DNA of 64,000 nt, taken from assembly GCF_048771995.1 (NCBI RefSeq), contig NC_133032.1, positions 14,450,501 to 14,514,500 of the forward strand, in the 5' to 3' direction. The DNA is from Taeniopygia guttata (lineage: Eukaryota > Chordata > Aves > Passeriformes > Estrildidae). Each line of letters opens with the position of its first letter. Positions within the stretch are counted from its first letter, which is position 1. A model generated the notes under the pieces. It saw nothing but the letters and a program-made list of their open reading frames with translations. It was not told where the DNA came from and made no database searches. This document shows positions 1-13,159 of the stretch, in pieces. The translations under genes were made by a program, and so were the position numbers.

Positions 1-3000
1 TTAAGTTAGGGGTTTTAAGCTTGAGCCCACCTGGCTGTCAAAAAAAAGCATGAATAGATAGTGTTCATTGTTTCCATATATATATATCAATAAATAAAAA
101 CCATTTGTTTCTATATTACTTTTAATATTTGCAAAAATAATAGTCAAGCTTAAAACCAAACCAGTCAGCAACAAAGCCTCAGTACTTACAAAATGTGTTT
201 CCCTAACATAGTATTTTTATCTTAACATTTTTCAAAAGTAGAAATAAAACATCTGCTCTTCCTACTACATATTCTACAACATAATGATGAATGTTTCCAA
301 TGTTCTCTCTGCTATGGTACATTTCATAATGTTACTTGAGTAACTTGAATAAAGCTTTCAGTGTACTAAAGAAGCCATACTACTGAAATTACTACACCTC
401 AAAAAACATCTAAGCCTCACATGTATGAAATTTCATTAAAAATAAGACAGTCAGGTCTTATTCAGTGTTCAGTGAATTTCATTTAGGCAAGTGATCAAAT
501 CTGATGAGTCATGAATCAAATGTACAGAGATTTTTCTTTTTTTGCTAGGCTCTTTTTTGTGCATTTCTGAATATATGAACAAAAAGGTGTTTTTCCCCCA
601 TGGGTATTTAATTCTACTATATAAATTAAGACTTACTTTATTAACTAATATATTGTTATTTAGCAGTGATGCAGCCTTTATTTTCTACAGAAGATAAGAC
701 AGGTTTCTTACTGCTATTTCAATTTCACAATTCTGTGACTGCAAAACAAGCAGGAGGCTATAAGACAAACCCAGAAAATTCTTAGAACAGTGGTTTAATC
801 TAGAAAGCATCTGGTCCTAAACATCAATAAGAACTAAAAGGTTTCTGAATTATTTATTGCTTTGAGACTGAATAGATTAGACCTACACTATATTTCACCC
901 CTGATACTTCTCAACAAAAGATTGTGCTAATGCAATAGCACTAAGTGGGACAGCTGAATTTTTAAAGAAAATATTTTACCATGCCTTTTTTTTGTCTGTA
1001 AGTAATTTCATTCTCTATAGCTTGTCCATGAAAATAATTTTAAAATCCAAAATAAATGCTTATGGAAAAAATGGATTTCTTTTCATTTTAATGGATTCTA
1101 CTCCTTATATGAAAATAGCCTTACATGACCTGTATTACTTCCAAAGGTATTCTAAACGAGGTATTTTCAATTCAATAGCCTCTGATTTCAATTTGTGAAC
1201 TTATAGTAATACACAGAAGACATACAAAAATATTGTAGGAATGAAAAATGCTTAAAATATAGAGGATGCTACAGCTCATTGTAAAAAAGAAGAATTCTCT
1301 AATATAAGCTCATTTTTAGAATCTGCAACCACTTAGAGGCAGATCAGTTTGCCTTTCCTTTATGTCAGAAAATTGGGTGCATATCTAGGAAACTCAGTCC
1401 TCACAAACAAACAATTCAATCCTCATGTATCAAGCAGCCACCTTGGAACAGAGCCAATACTGCGAATAAAAAACCGTGAGAGATTTTACTATTGGCAAGG
1501 CACAGAAGAACTGTGAAAAACACAATACATTGCCACAAATGTGATGTGCACATATGATGATATTTCTGTTATCTGCATGACTACTTGGACATTATTTCCA
1601 GGCCAGAGGAACACTGCTCAAAACATCAAGACCCTGCTTCTAGTTAGCTCCAAATAAGTTTTGTAGTCAACTCTGCATAATAAGCCTAATTTAAAGCTTC
1701 CTCAGCCTGTTAACTCATCTTTCAGTCTAATGACAAGTTTATATCAGACTTATTCCTACAAATTTGCTCCTTAGTTATAAAACTAAGGCCGTTATTTCAC
1801 TTCAATAGCCCATCAGTGCTTCTTACTTTCCCGTATTTATAGTAAAAATTCTCTCAGAATTTTCATCTGGTGACATAAATTCAGTAAACCTTTTCTGTGA
1901 GTCACATAAATTGTATCAGTCACTGAAACTTATCTTTGCATTTTTTGTTCTTATGTTATATTGTGGGGCATATTTGTTGTTGTAAATCCTGGTGTTCAGT
2001 CTTGCAAGATTTCATTATCAATGTGTAGGGTTTTTCCCTCCTCATTTCTCCAGATTACTTCTTCAATTTTCTACCATTTTTTATGTGTCATTTAACAAAT
2101 TCATAACAAAGTAAGACTTTACAGTTTCCATCACAAAGCCCTGATAATGTGCGTTTAGTGCCTTTGCTCCAAAACCCATTTTTTATGACCTTTGCTCCAA
2201 AACACTTTTTTTATTATGCCAAAGATGATAATATCCAGTTAATTACATTATGACCTTCATATTTATAAGTTTGGATACTCTTTCTGTATAAATTCATAGC
2301 AAAAAAAAACCATAAAAACTTTTAATTACGTCTATGTCTGGGCTTTTTCATTACTCTGACTCTGACACGTGTCAAGCCTCATTTATCAGAATGCTTCAAG
2401 TAAATCACTCAAACTTTGTACATGATACCACCTCCAAGTGATTTATTCCAACTTATGCAGGTGAACCCCTTGTTATAAAATTTTTACACTAGACTGTGAA
2501 ATGGTTGAGTTTTGTTATAATTCTGAAAACTTCACTGCAAAACTTATTAAAAATTAAAATTATCTTGGGTGCCTTACCTCTATCAGATTAAAGTTAATGT
2601 ATTGAGATCCCTATGGCTGTACCAATACTGGGTTACAGAAATAACTTTCATTAATGCAGTATTACTCTGATTTATGACCAATTTCATGAAAGTTAGAAGA
2701 AGACATTCTGTTTGATTTTTCCACACAAGGAATGTGTACATTGTGTCTGAAGTAGAAATGAATAGTTTGTATCAACTGCAGCTAGAGGGGAAAAAAAGGG
2801 CAAAATGCTAATAAAAGTTTTGGTGTTGAATTCATAATAACTTATAGGAACCTTCTCAAGGCAGATAGTTCCAAAAGCAGATAAAAAGGAGGCGAAGGTT
2901 ACCTTATATAATCTACAGGAAGTACAAGTATGTTCAAGGGATGTTGAACACAAGGCACCACTGCAAAGCAACAGTGATAAATGATGTAAAACCAGTACAG

Positions 3001-3660
3001 CTCCCAAAAAAATTTCCCCCCGAACAACAAAAGTGAATTAGGAACTTAAGTTGAATGAAATAAAATCAAAGTTTAATAACCTGAAGATTTTTTTATATAT
3101 TAGAAAAGTCCTCTTGAATATTAAGAAACTAAAAAGACACAATTTAGTAACATACTACAGAACAAAAACCTACGTTTGACTAGATTTGAAACAGTAAAAA
3201 ATGTTCTTGAATCGTTAAAATGTACACAGTCTGGTTTTTATCTACCAGAAGCTAATTATAATTTAGAGCATAGCAGAAAAGAAAATATCCACCAATAAAA
3301 GAAAATAATTTTTTTCATTGACTGAAAACTGCTAAAATTCTGAAGCAATCTTTAAGTTTATTTGCTGTTATGGGTAACATTGGTATTACAACCTAATAAA
3401 TGTGATGGAATTTTATTAAATGATCCTAACAACTATTTTAAAACAGTAATTTCATTGCACTTTGATTTTTAACAAAGAAAATGAAGACCTCTGTTAAATG
3501 GTCGGAGAACATAACTGAACAGACAGTTAATATGGAAGACTTTTGAAAGTCAATGTGCTTTGTTAGTGCTTTGTCATGAGCTTTTTAGCCTGCAAACACC
3601 ACTTATGTCAGGTCTTCTCCATCAAATTTTTTTAGTCTTTTTTCCCCTTTTGGCAAATAA
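1..3660. other. AT-rich non-coding DNA, probably intronic
   Basis: No exon, repeat family or RNA gene was recognised apart from the 28-bp duplication near 2.16 kb and a short (AT)n at 76-87. If the leftward gene is real, this is part of its intron 1 or of its body. One donor-like site with an ORF-like upstream block near 2,579 was examined and not accepted. Confidence 0.6.
2161..2216. repeat. 28-bp tandem duplication
   Basis: Two adjacent 28-bp units both begin CCTTTGCTCCAAAAC and continue into a T run. They match at 25 of 28 positions. Confidence 0.95.
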
Positions 3661-3680
3661 GAAAACACAGAAAAAAAGAA

Positions 3681-3710
3681 GGGGGGGGGGGGGGGAGGGA
3701 GGGCAGGAGG
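3681..3710 (+). repeat. Poly-G tract with G-quadruplex potential
   Basis: Fifteen consecutive G, then A GGG A GGG CAGG AGG. This meets the classical four-run G-quadruplex pattern with one-base loops on the plus strand. It lies in a purine-rich stretch from about 3,661 to 3,720. Confidence 0.9.
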
Positions 3711-3719
3711 AAGAAAGCA

Positions 3720-5900
3720 ACTCTCCCACCAAAGTAAACACACAGAATGTGAAAACTGGCTGCAGAATGCAAAAGACACAAAGCAAGGAGTACAGCCAGA
3801 CCTCTTTCCCTTCCTCTTTCTGGCCAGACAGGCTCCCTGTATCTCATTTAATGGCCTCATCAGTGTAATCTGAGTCTACTTTCTGTGCTGGTCTAATTTC
3901 CTAGAAAGACTCAGCTACTGTTCTGCAAATGGATACAGGCTTACAGGCTGGGATGATTGGTAAAACCTGCCTCAGTTTATAGAAATATGGGGGCAAAATT
4001 CCCACATCCATTCTAGGGCTTCCTGCAAACACACTGAAAGCGGGAAATAGCATCAGCATGCATCAATACAGAGATGTAAGGTAGGATGTTCTTGAAAAGG
4101 TCCACCTGTTAGGTTCAAAAAAGATTTTGCTCCTTCCAGTATATTACTGAATTTTTGTATGTATCAGAAAAAAATTGTTTACTAATGACATCCATTAAAA
4201 AAGCCATAGAAGCAGAATAAGCCTGTAAAACTGAACTAAGAGTTCAATGCCAATTATTCAGTTCAGTTCTGGATGTTCTAACAATCAGAACTAGTTTAAT
4301 ACAGGATTGCTTCCTATCACAAGTAAAAGACAAGTGGTAGAAAGATTGTGAAAGAAACTCAGAAAGTAAATTACTTGAATTTAAAGTGTTATAAAGTGTC
4401 AGGGTGAAACTAGTTTGATAAGCACAGGTCTCTCTCACAAACAAATAAGCCCTAAATTTACTATATTGTCTGTTCTGCTCAGTTCAGGGGTGTAATTATT
4501 TTTAAAAGGAATTTTTTTGTTATGAGCACTGAATCTTTCCTATAAACAATGGTCATTCTCTTAAGTCTTTATCGGTCATTTTTGTCTGAAAATTCATGTG
4601 ATCATAAGCCAGAACAAAGGAACTTCAAGGCAGATTTGGCAGTAGTCTTCTCTGAAAAAAAAGTCTTAACATTTGCTGAAGTATTTGTCCTCCTTCATTC
4701 CCTTTTATTATTGGCTTTATACTGTGAGACAGGTCTGCATTCAAATGTATCTGACATTACATCCAGATAGCAAGAACACAACCAGAGACCTTCTCACACA
4801 AAACCAGCACCACTGGAGACTGAGGGACAGCTGGAAACACATCTCATGTTTTCATTTACTTTCCATATTTACTTGCTTTTGAAAATAACTGCTGTTCTAG
4901 ATTGTGTAAACAAAAATTATGGACAAGAAAAATGAACTGGATTAGATTAAGCTATTATAAAACAAAACCCCCAAGTTATTGCTACTCTTGCGCCTGCAGA
5001 GGAAATGATGAACAAATAAACAGATATGACAGTATCCTCTAAAAGAAAACAAAACCTGCTGAATGAAAAAGGGAAAACAGTTCTGAAATATTAATCTAAT
5101 TTCATCATTGTTTTTTTCCTCACTGAACATGTTCTACTCTCTGCATTTAAATTTAGTTTCAAAATCAGGACTGCACTGGCTGATACCAATTGCCAGCTGA
5201 AAAATGAAAAAGAGGCAGCAGTAAAACATTATATCACATTGGATTATTGAAAAATACTGAAATATTGACTATTATTAATGAAGTATTACCATTAATAGTA
5301 CCAGAATCTAGCCAGAGAAATACATTTTACAACCAATTTACCTGATTGAAAATCCATTTTAAAGGATTTCACTGCTTGTACAATGAGAAGTAATGTTCAG
5401 CAATTAAGTATAAAAGATTCTTGAAGATCAGAAAGAAAAGGACAGACTTCTATGACCTTTTTCATTATAATCTTTAGACAAAGACAAATATAGTGTTCTG
5501 GTTCAATCTCCTCTTCTGGTCACTGACAACATATAAAGAATTGAAAAACGTTTCTTTTTCACCTCAGGTTAGAATGCCAGACACCTGTATTTTCCTGAAG
5601 CATGCTTAAAAATTCAGTGATTAAGAATAAGGTGAGGTAGTTGGTAGTTTTATTGACCTAGGTTTTGTAAGTTGTGAAATACTCAAATTGCTTGCAATCA
5701 TTTTATTAGCAGCATGACTATATATAAAAAAAAAATCTGCCAGGTTCACACTGCCTTATCAGGATGTGACATTTGATAAAAGAAAAAGAACTGCATAGAA
5801 AAGTGTCTGCCAATAATACTTATTCTGAAGTTGCTGGCTTGGAACCACCTCCCTTGAACTCAGTGATTCATAACCCTCCTGAACAAACCCCCCTGGACCC
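3720..5900. other. AT-rich non-coding DNA
   Basis: Nothing recognisable. Open frames here are short and fit chance expectation for this base composition. Confidence 0.6.
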
Positions 5901-5907
5901 TTGGTGT

Positions 5908-5982
5908 GGTTCAACACATCAGGCTGGACGGGGCTTTGAGCAGCCTGACGAGGCGAAAGGTGTCCCTGTGTGCCCCTGATGA
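5908..5982 (+). mobile_element. CR1 LINE 3'-end fragment
   Basis: A short block reads like the 3' UTR of avian CR1 in sense orientation: a GGCTGGA.GGGGCTTTGAGCAGCCTG-like stretch followed by GGTGTCCCTG. It resembles the equivalent part of the copy at 18.35-18.50 kb. The element's extreme 3' octamer repeats are missing, and the surrounding GC-rich sequence (about 5,830-6,060) may include further degraded repeat that I cannot place. Confidence 0.6.
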
Positions 5983-6318
5983 CAGACCTGTCCCTGTCTC
6001 CAGTGCAGAGAGTTAAATACCCTCCTGACCAGCAAAGGCCCCACCTCCCACACATGGAAGCACTTGATAAGAGTACCACTTTTATTACTACTGCAAGATC
6101 AGCACAGGAAACATCCAAAGATGGTCCGATAGTTATCAGTGTTTGTTCATCATAAAACCTAGAGCCATTAGGAATCCTTTCAAAAATGACATTTGGTAAT
6201 CATTTACTTTGCAAAAAAAAAAAAAGCACCAGATGTCTATGGCACCAGGCAGATGTTTGAAAATATAACTACAGCAAAGGTGACTAAAAGCATATAGTGG
6301 ACAGAGTGAAAAAATCCT

Positions 6319-6337
6319 CCCTCCCCCCACCCGCCCC
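6319..6337 (-). repeat. Compact G-quadruplex motif on the minus strand
   Basis: The plus strand reads CCC T CCCCCC A CCC G CCCC, so the minus strand has four G runs joined by one-base loops. If the leftward gene is real, this motif lies in its first-intron RNA. Confidence 0.9.
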
Positions 6338-6339
6338 AA

Positions 6340-9300
6340 AAACTCATAAAACCCAACCAAAACTAATGCTAATCTTGTTCCTTGCTGTAGGCACACAACT
6401 TTTCTTAATACATGTGCCATAGTACACAGTCCCCTATAACAAGGGAGCCTTTGCCTGCACTGCAGTGATTAATTATATTGTGGCTGTGCAACATAAAATA
6501 GAATTGCAAGGCATTCACAGAAAACAGTCATTAAAAGAGCAGGATATAAAGTGCAGCAGTTGGTTTTTAAAAAGCAATTTTCTTTTTTTTTTTTTTTTAC
6601 ATAATATGCTGCCATTTTCCATTTCAGACAAAAGGAAAACAGCTGGTTCAGTCCAGACCACCAGAACCACTGTACTTTGTCAGCACTGTGGGATGACACG
6701 CAGCTTCAAAATCTTCTGTTTCTTCCTCCCCAGTCATGGAGTAGGAATCAATAATTTAATCAAGTATTCATCAGGAGAGAGGAATATCCTATTAGTCAGT
6801 GCCTGCATTCCTTCCCCCTTACTCCTTTGTATCACTTAGATTTCCAGAAGTGTATATCATTCTTTTTTAGCTTAGCCAAAAACAAAGCTCTATGAGTTTA
6901 AGAAAAAAGAGATCTGCAAATTCATGTGCAACTTTCTGAAACTAGAAGTTAATACCCACCCATTATAAATCTAATGTTACAACTTTTAGAAAAGAGCCAG
7001 AAAATTCACAATGCGAAAGAAACTGAGAAACGGCACTAAAACACCATTTTTGGAAAAACAGTTACTGGAGACTTCTTCAATTCAACACCCATCTCCATTA
7101 AAAGATACCAGTGAGCACACATCACTGTGATGCAAAAACCATAAGAAAGGATTTTGTGGCTAGTTGATTTACTGATAAACACATTTGCACCTCTTAAATT
7201 ACTTGCAAAGTACTAAGCTACTGTCACTTGACACATTTGTCCAAAGATGGGAGGAACACTGTCCTCAATCTGACTGAGCAAAGATTTTTAACAGAAAACT
7301 TGAAGATCATCCTCATTTATTATTTTCTGAAGGCTGTAATTTTATTCTTTGTCATCAGTCATGAAGTAGTATTTTCACTACAAAGGACAGAACTCTGATT
7401 GAATTTAGTGAAAGGACAAAGATATAACAAGATAAGAAAATAAAATATGCCTCCAGTGACCAGATGGAAGGAGAATAAACGAAAGAAAGACAAAATAGGT
7501 GATCATGGCTATTAGATGCTTGAGGCACAAGGACTCTTCTTTCATTCAATTTATCTAATCTAATTTAAAAAATAATCTTTATTAGGCCACAGAAACGTCT
7601 ACATAATATTATCAAATATTAACCTCTAAAGCATCTTAAACCTAAAGAACTGGTAATTGATACATCACTTGAAGGATATAAATAAGATTTAAATCCTTAA
7701 GATTGTAAAATAAAATTGTAATAGAAATTCTCATTGGTTTTACTTCCTTATAAATTCTTTAAAAATTGTGCAAGGCATCACTCCAATTTTGAAGTACATT
7801 TTTCCACCAAAGCTGAGGGTCATATTATTAATGAAGTGAATAATTTGAGAATAAGTCAATAGCTCTGTTTATAAAAAGACCTGTATAATCTTTTTAACAA
7901 GGGAAACATGTAGTAACTCCTTAAAAATACATCACTTAAGCCGCAAACAGAAAAATAAGCTTCCAAGAAATATTATCTGAATCCAGATTAAGTTAATTAA
8001 TATATTTTTCTTAACAGAAATGGTATACAACACAGAACTCAAAATCATCTAACACAGTAGTCCACTATGTAATGTATTTACATGCCTGGAAATCTCTTGT
8101 GGAGGCTATGGAAGAAATCCAGGCTGTGTTGATCAAGGCTACAGTACCTAACAGGATTGCCTGCAAGGAGAGGTCAAGCAAGCTGCTCTCTTATATCCTC
8201 AAAGACAGACCAGGAGATCAAGAGAAGTTCAACACAACTGCTCTACACAAAAGTTGGAGTCCAAGTCCCAAAGCAGAAATACTGTAACAGAAAAGAAACT
8301 GTCTTCTGATGGGGACAGAAGGAAAAAAATCCTACCACATGAAAATTGGTATGTCCTGGCCAGTAAGGGGCCCTGTTCCGGGATGAGATCCCTCTGATTG
8401 CTGAATCTGAGGTCTCAATTGTCATAAAGACTTCTCAGATTTTGAAGGATTTACATGGAAGTCACTTTCATGTTAACCTTAAAATGAGGTGATTCCAAAT
8501 ATGAAGTTCTTTTGTCTCCACTGGTCTTGCTATAGACATGCTTACCTAAGTAGTGCCTTCTTTAAGTACCCCCTCACTGTGCCAGCTGTTCAACCCCCCC
8601 TTCCTCTTGCCTTAGTTGGCCTGTACGTAATGAAAGACAACCAATACTAGAAATACTCTCTCCAGTAATTCAGCTCTCAGATAATGAGCCTCTCTTTCCC
8701 CACCATCTAGGTAGGAAAAAACCTCAAAACATTAAACCTTAAAACACCCTGTGCACCAGATGAATAAATACAGAAAAACTTGTAGCGAATCAGGTTTGGG
8801 TTTTTTTCCCAACAGAAAGCTGCAAAACCTTTATAAACAAATTGTAGATAAACACATTGTAAATGCTTTCTTCTGTCTCTTATTGTACCAATTGATCTGG
8901 CTATACATCCTAAAAACACTGAAAGTACTGCATATTTTCAAATAATTGATTTGTTTAATTTCCTTTGATGTTTTCTCTTCAATGTAAGAGAAGGGTTCCC
9001 AGACAGAATCAGGGTGGAGCCAGCACAACAAAAGCTGAGCCAGCACACAAAAACACACCCCTTGTAGAACAACCAGAATCTCAATGCTGAGCAAACGTGC
9101 AGCTCCCAGACAGCAGATCCCAGAGAAGCCACTGATGGGTTAAGGACAAAGCAGTAGGGGTCCCTACTAGGTGGCACACCTTCCAAATAAACATCTCCTC
9201 ACTGGCTGGCCAGCTGCTCAGAAGGCACATTTCTCATTATTATAAAGAATTTGCATGCTAGCTGAGCAAGCCAGATGGTTAAAAAGTATATCACATTAAT

Positions 9301-9960
9301 TATTTGGGTACTAGAAACAAAAAGTTCCTTGCTGGCTGCTGTCTGAACAAATATCAAACATTTTCTCTACACATGCAGCCTGAGAACAGAACAACTGTGT
9401 CTCACCTGGGAGGGAAATCAGTGCAGTGGGTGGAGGCAGCTGGGAGGGTAGATCAGAAGGACAGGGTGGCTATAGTGAGGGAGGTGAGATGTGAAACAGT
9501 CAAGAATTACTAAAGAAATTGTGGAAAGAAAAGAAATAAAGCAAAGGCAAGAGGAAGGGAAAGATGCAGCCTTCATATGATCTGTAATAGCCTAACCCCT
9601 GGTATGTAAGTAAAAATAGTTTGGCAAAATACTTCCCAGGGGTGTTGTAAATATTTTAAGACATATATTATGCATTCAGGAAACCTGAAGATATAGCAAT
9701 GAACACAGTAGGACTTCATATATCCCACTTAAGGCACAAAAGAACCCCTTATCAATGACACTGTAGCAAGGTAGATCAGTATCTACAGAAGCATTGCAAA
9801 GTTACATGCACTTTAAAATTAAATCAAAGTGAGTGTCAAGATTGTGCTTGTATTAGGTTATTTTCCCTCTGTAGTATATCATCACTGATTATCTACTCAT
9901 TTTCATACCAGGATAATGTGTTCAGTGAATCACAGCTGTCCAGACACAAAGCCAAACAGG
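6340..9960. other. Non-coding DNA, no recognised feature
   Basis: A T16 run at about 6,583-6,598 is the only clear simple repeat. A moderately GC-balanced part at 8,090-8,430 stays open for 71 codons on the plus strand, but has no recognised match and no good splice boundaries that I could place. Confidence 0.55.
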
Positions 9961-9964
9961 GAAT

Positions 9965-10275
9965 CAAATGCAAAGGGATTGCCTGTTTTGTCCCAGAACT
10001 TGGTGGGGTCTTGGGAGCACCCAAGACAGAAAAAAACTAGAGATGACCTGCCAGGCAGGTCCTGCTTTGGGTGCAGCATAAATGGCATCATCTCTCTGCA
10101 CACTGGCGAGCACCAGGGCACAGCACCAGTCCTGAGGGACACCAGTGCTGCTCAGCCCTGCACGCACACACGGGCAGCTGCTCCATCGCTCCAGCCCCTC
10201 TGCAGCAGCAGGCAACACTGCAAGGGCGCAGAGGGACACTTCAGATCTCTTGGCCACTCAGGCCCCACTAAGACA
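9965..10275. other. GC-rich patch of unknown nature
   Basis: This 0.3-kb patch is clearly richer in G and C than its surroundings and stays open on the plus strand as part of a 152-codon frame (9,916-10,374). The translation is Ser-, His- and Gln-rich without a domain that I recognise. An old unclassified repeat is the simplest reading. Confidence 0.4.
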
Positions 10276-10279
10276 TGGC

Positions 10280-11880
10280 AATTTCAAACAAGAATTTTAA
10301 GCCAAACATACAGGACAACACTGGATAATGATTCTGCAAATGCTTCCTCTGAGAAAACTGTAGTTTCAAGCTAAAGAAACCCCAGCCTAGATCTACACAT
10401 CACTGGTTTCATTATCACAGTAAGAATCCAAGAATAAATTAAAACTAGATACAGAGGGGACTCCAATTTAATATATGTCACAAATACATCACAAAAGGGC
10501 ACAAAAGAGGCTTGCTGGAGCATTGCTGCTGAATTTCCTTACTTAACTTGTTGAATTGAATTTCATGGTGAGATTTTCAAAGAGAGCCCAGTCCTCACAG
10601 AAAACAAGCCAGAACTTTTATGGAAATAACTGTATTACATCTATCTTTTCACATATGAAAATATATTCAAATTTCTGTTAGGGGGAAGGGACTTTGCTTA
10701 GTATGCAACAACTGTGTATGATCCAAGATGATTTAATTCTTCTTTTAAACTTCTGATTTGATACTAAACCTCTAGAATTAATTTCTTCCACAACTTTAAG
10801 AAAACTATACTGAACTTATTACATCACAGGGGAAAATGCAACCTGTACTTAAAAACTTGAGAAAGTTAATTTGCAGTCTAGATATCAACTAGTTAACAGT
10901 GACAGAAACCTTTACAAGAGGAACAAGACAATTAATGGATAATCTTCCCTGGTAGCAGACAGTGTGCTTTGAAAACAATTGCTTCAGCCAGTGCAATCAC
11001 TCATTACTGAGGATGACTCAACCCTCTCTATGGAGCATGACATCTGTGATTATTATTGATAAATACATCCTTGTCCTGGGCTGAGTTTACAGTTTATTTC
11101 AACAGGAAAGGAAAATGTTTTTCAAGATTAAATTATACCAGGTCTGTCTCCCTGTGTTCTGGATTATATGCACTTCTGCAGTCCCAAAGAACATGCTGTA
11201 GAAGGCACCCAACTTAGTGTCCCTGTAAAATAATCAAATGAGGACACATATTCTTGAAGGATTAGATCCAGGTACAGTATTTTTCTTTGGACTGGAATAA
11301 AATTTAATATCTTCTAAATGCTATCACCACTTATTAGTAGTGAGTATGTATTAATAATAAATTAAATTTATTTATATGAAGAAAACCAAAGTGTTTTTCA
11401 ACATTACCTCAAAGCTTCATCCTTGCCTCAAGTAAGATAAACAAGTTTTATCATAAAATGTTGAAGGCAAAAGATGTCAATATCAATATTGCACTGCTGG
11501 TAATAAAACCTTAGGCTAACAAAATCTGTTTAAAAGCCCAGAAAATTGTTAATGTCTCATACTATTTATCTGTACTTAGTATTTCTTTTAAGGTGTAGTT
11601 TTAAAATCAACAACTTGTTTTACCCATTTCCATTTCTCTCTGTTGAATTTCATCTGCAAACACTGAATAATGTTTTAAATATGGAAAGGGCAATGTTTGC
11701 TTTTGTATCTCTTAGGAATAATATAAAATGATCAATGCCCACGATTTACACAGAAATTGTATTTTCAAGTCTGCACTTGTATAAACTTTAGCTAAATACA
11801 CCTTTAGAAGGCCAGTTAAAAGCCACAGTATTTGAAAATATAGATAAGAAATAAGAAAAAACCAAGAGCCTACATGAAAA
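10280..11880. other. AT-rich non-coding DNA
   Basis: I see no gene, repeat family or notable structure here. Confidence 0.6.
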
Positions 11881-11884
11881 TATC

Positions 11885-12185
11885 CTCTTGAATCCCCAAC
11901 ACAGAGAAAGGGCAGAGATGGAGTGGGGGTGAAGTGGTGGGTGACATCAAAGCCCTTGGACTGGCTAGTGGCCACCATTGCCCTTGGCAAATCTTGCACA
12001 CACCTGTGAGCATCCCGAACACCATGTGCGATGCTGACATGGAGCTCTGCCTCCCACCCTGACACACCCTCTCCCCCAGGAGCAGCCTGGCAGCCGCTGC
12101 AGCTCCCAGCGAGATCGGAGGCAGCACACAGGATGGATGGATGGATGGATGGATGGATCCCTCCTGTTTGCTGTGCTGGGCAGAC
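11885..12185. other. GC-rich patch ending in a GGAT microsatellite
   Basis: A second GC-rich island of about 0.3 kb, unlike its AT-rich flanks, ending beside (GGAT)7. Both strands have open frames of about 110 codons here, none recognisable. It is probably an unclassified old repeat. Confidence 0.4.
12131..12158. repeat. (GGAT)7 microsatellite
   Basis: Seven uninterrupted GGAT units lie at the right edge of a GC-rich patch. Confidence 0.97.
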
Positions 12186-12388
12186 AACAACACAGCAACT
12201 GATCCCATTCTAATAAAAGTAAATCTTCAGTCCACTTAAAAGCTAAAAAACGTTTAGACACACATAAAACTGACATGAAAATGGCAGTGTCAGAAGTGCA
12301 TTTCATTCCATACGAAAATTCACACCTTAAACAGTGCTGTGGTGCTTTGCATCAAATTGCAAACAAGTCATACAGGAATACTAATTCT

Positions 12389-12518
12389 GGGGGGAGTTGG
12401 TGGGTGGTTTTCTTTTGGTTTGGGGTTTTCATTGATTGCTGGTTTTTTGGTGTTTTTTGGGGTTTTTTTGGGTTTTCTTCTTTTTTTTTTTTTGTTTGAA
12501 TGGGGTTTTTTTGTTGTT
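12389..12518. repeat. G/T-rich low-complexity tract
   Basis: Alternating T runs and G runs (TTTTTTGGGG, TTTTTTTGGG) with a T13 run at about 12,481-12,493. Composition is similar, on the opposite strand, to the A/C tracts at 29,997, 25,932 and 58,561. Confidence 0.9.
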
Positions 12519-12519
12519 A

Positions 12520-13080
12520 GTAACTCATATGCACATATTTGCTCAAGCTCAACTAGTTCAAATGGAAAAAATAACATTAAACTACCCTTCCATAACTTAA
12601 GTTTTCTTTTTGCACTCAGACTAGAATTTTTTTTTTATTATAATCCACAAACTATGAGATATTTTGGTGAACAAAGAAACATTAAATACATTGGAGTCCT
12701 CAAGTTCAACAGAAAAATCTGATCTTACAAAAGGAGGGGGAAAGCGTATTGAAATTAATTGTTGCACCTAAAAGCTTCCTTTTCATAAATCACCTTACAC
12801 TTTTGTGAAACGATTGTTCCCATCATTTGTTTTCCTATCAAGACTTTGTTTTTTTTTGAGGCTGAAGCAGTGCCACTCATGGGAAGCACAAAGTGCACTT
12901 TTCTAAATGACTTTTCTTTGTATAACAAAGTCATGACAAATCAATTTGGTTGAACAAAATAACTTTGCTGCACCTGAACTGTAAGCTGAAATGCTAGAAG
13001 TTTAGAGTTAAGGAAACATGCACATAAGAAAGATTAATGCATTGGTGTTAGTTTTCTAGAAGAACACCCAGCAGATAAGG
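12520..13080. other. AT-rich non-coding DNA
   Basis: I see nothing beyond short T runs near 12,628 and 12,848. Confidence 0.55.
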
Positions 13081-13159
13081 CTGCCCGAGAGGAGATTCTG
13101 GTGTTCTTCCTGGCTTTTCCTGTTGCTCTCTCCTCTGTGCTTCTTCCATCTTTTCACAG

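Noticed and set aside
2579..2640. Possible minus-strand exon with donor AGAG|GTAAGG, one frame including His-Arg-Asp-Leu
   Set aside because: All frames between plausible acceptors and this donor contain stops. The kinase-like tetrapeptide is a coincidence in about 40 bp.
8072..8287. 71-codon plus-strand frame as an exon
   Set aside because: No convincing acceptor or donor at its edges and no recognised protein.
9916..10374. 152-codon frame in a GC-rich patch
   Set aside because: Its length is explained by local GC content. The low-complexity translation has no recognised domain.
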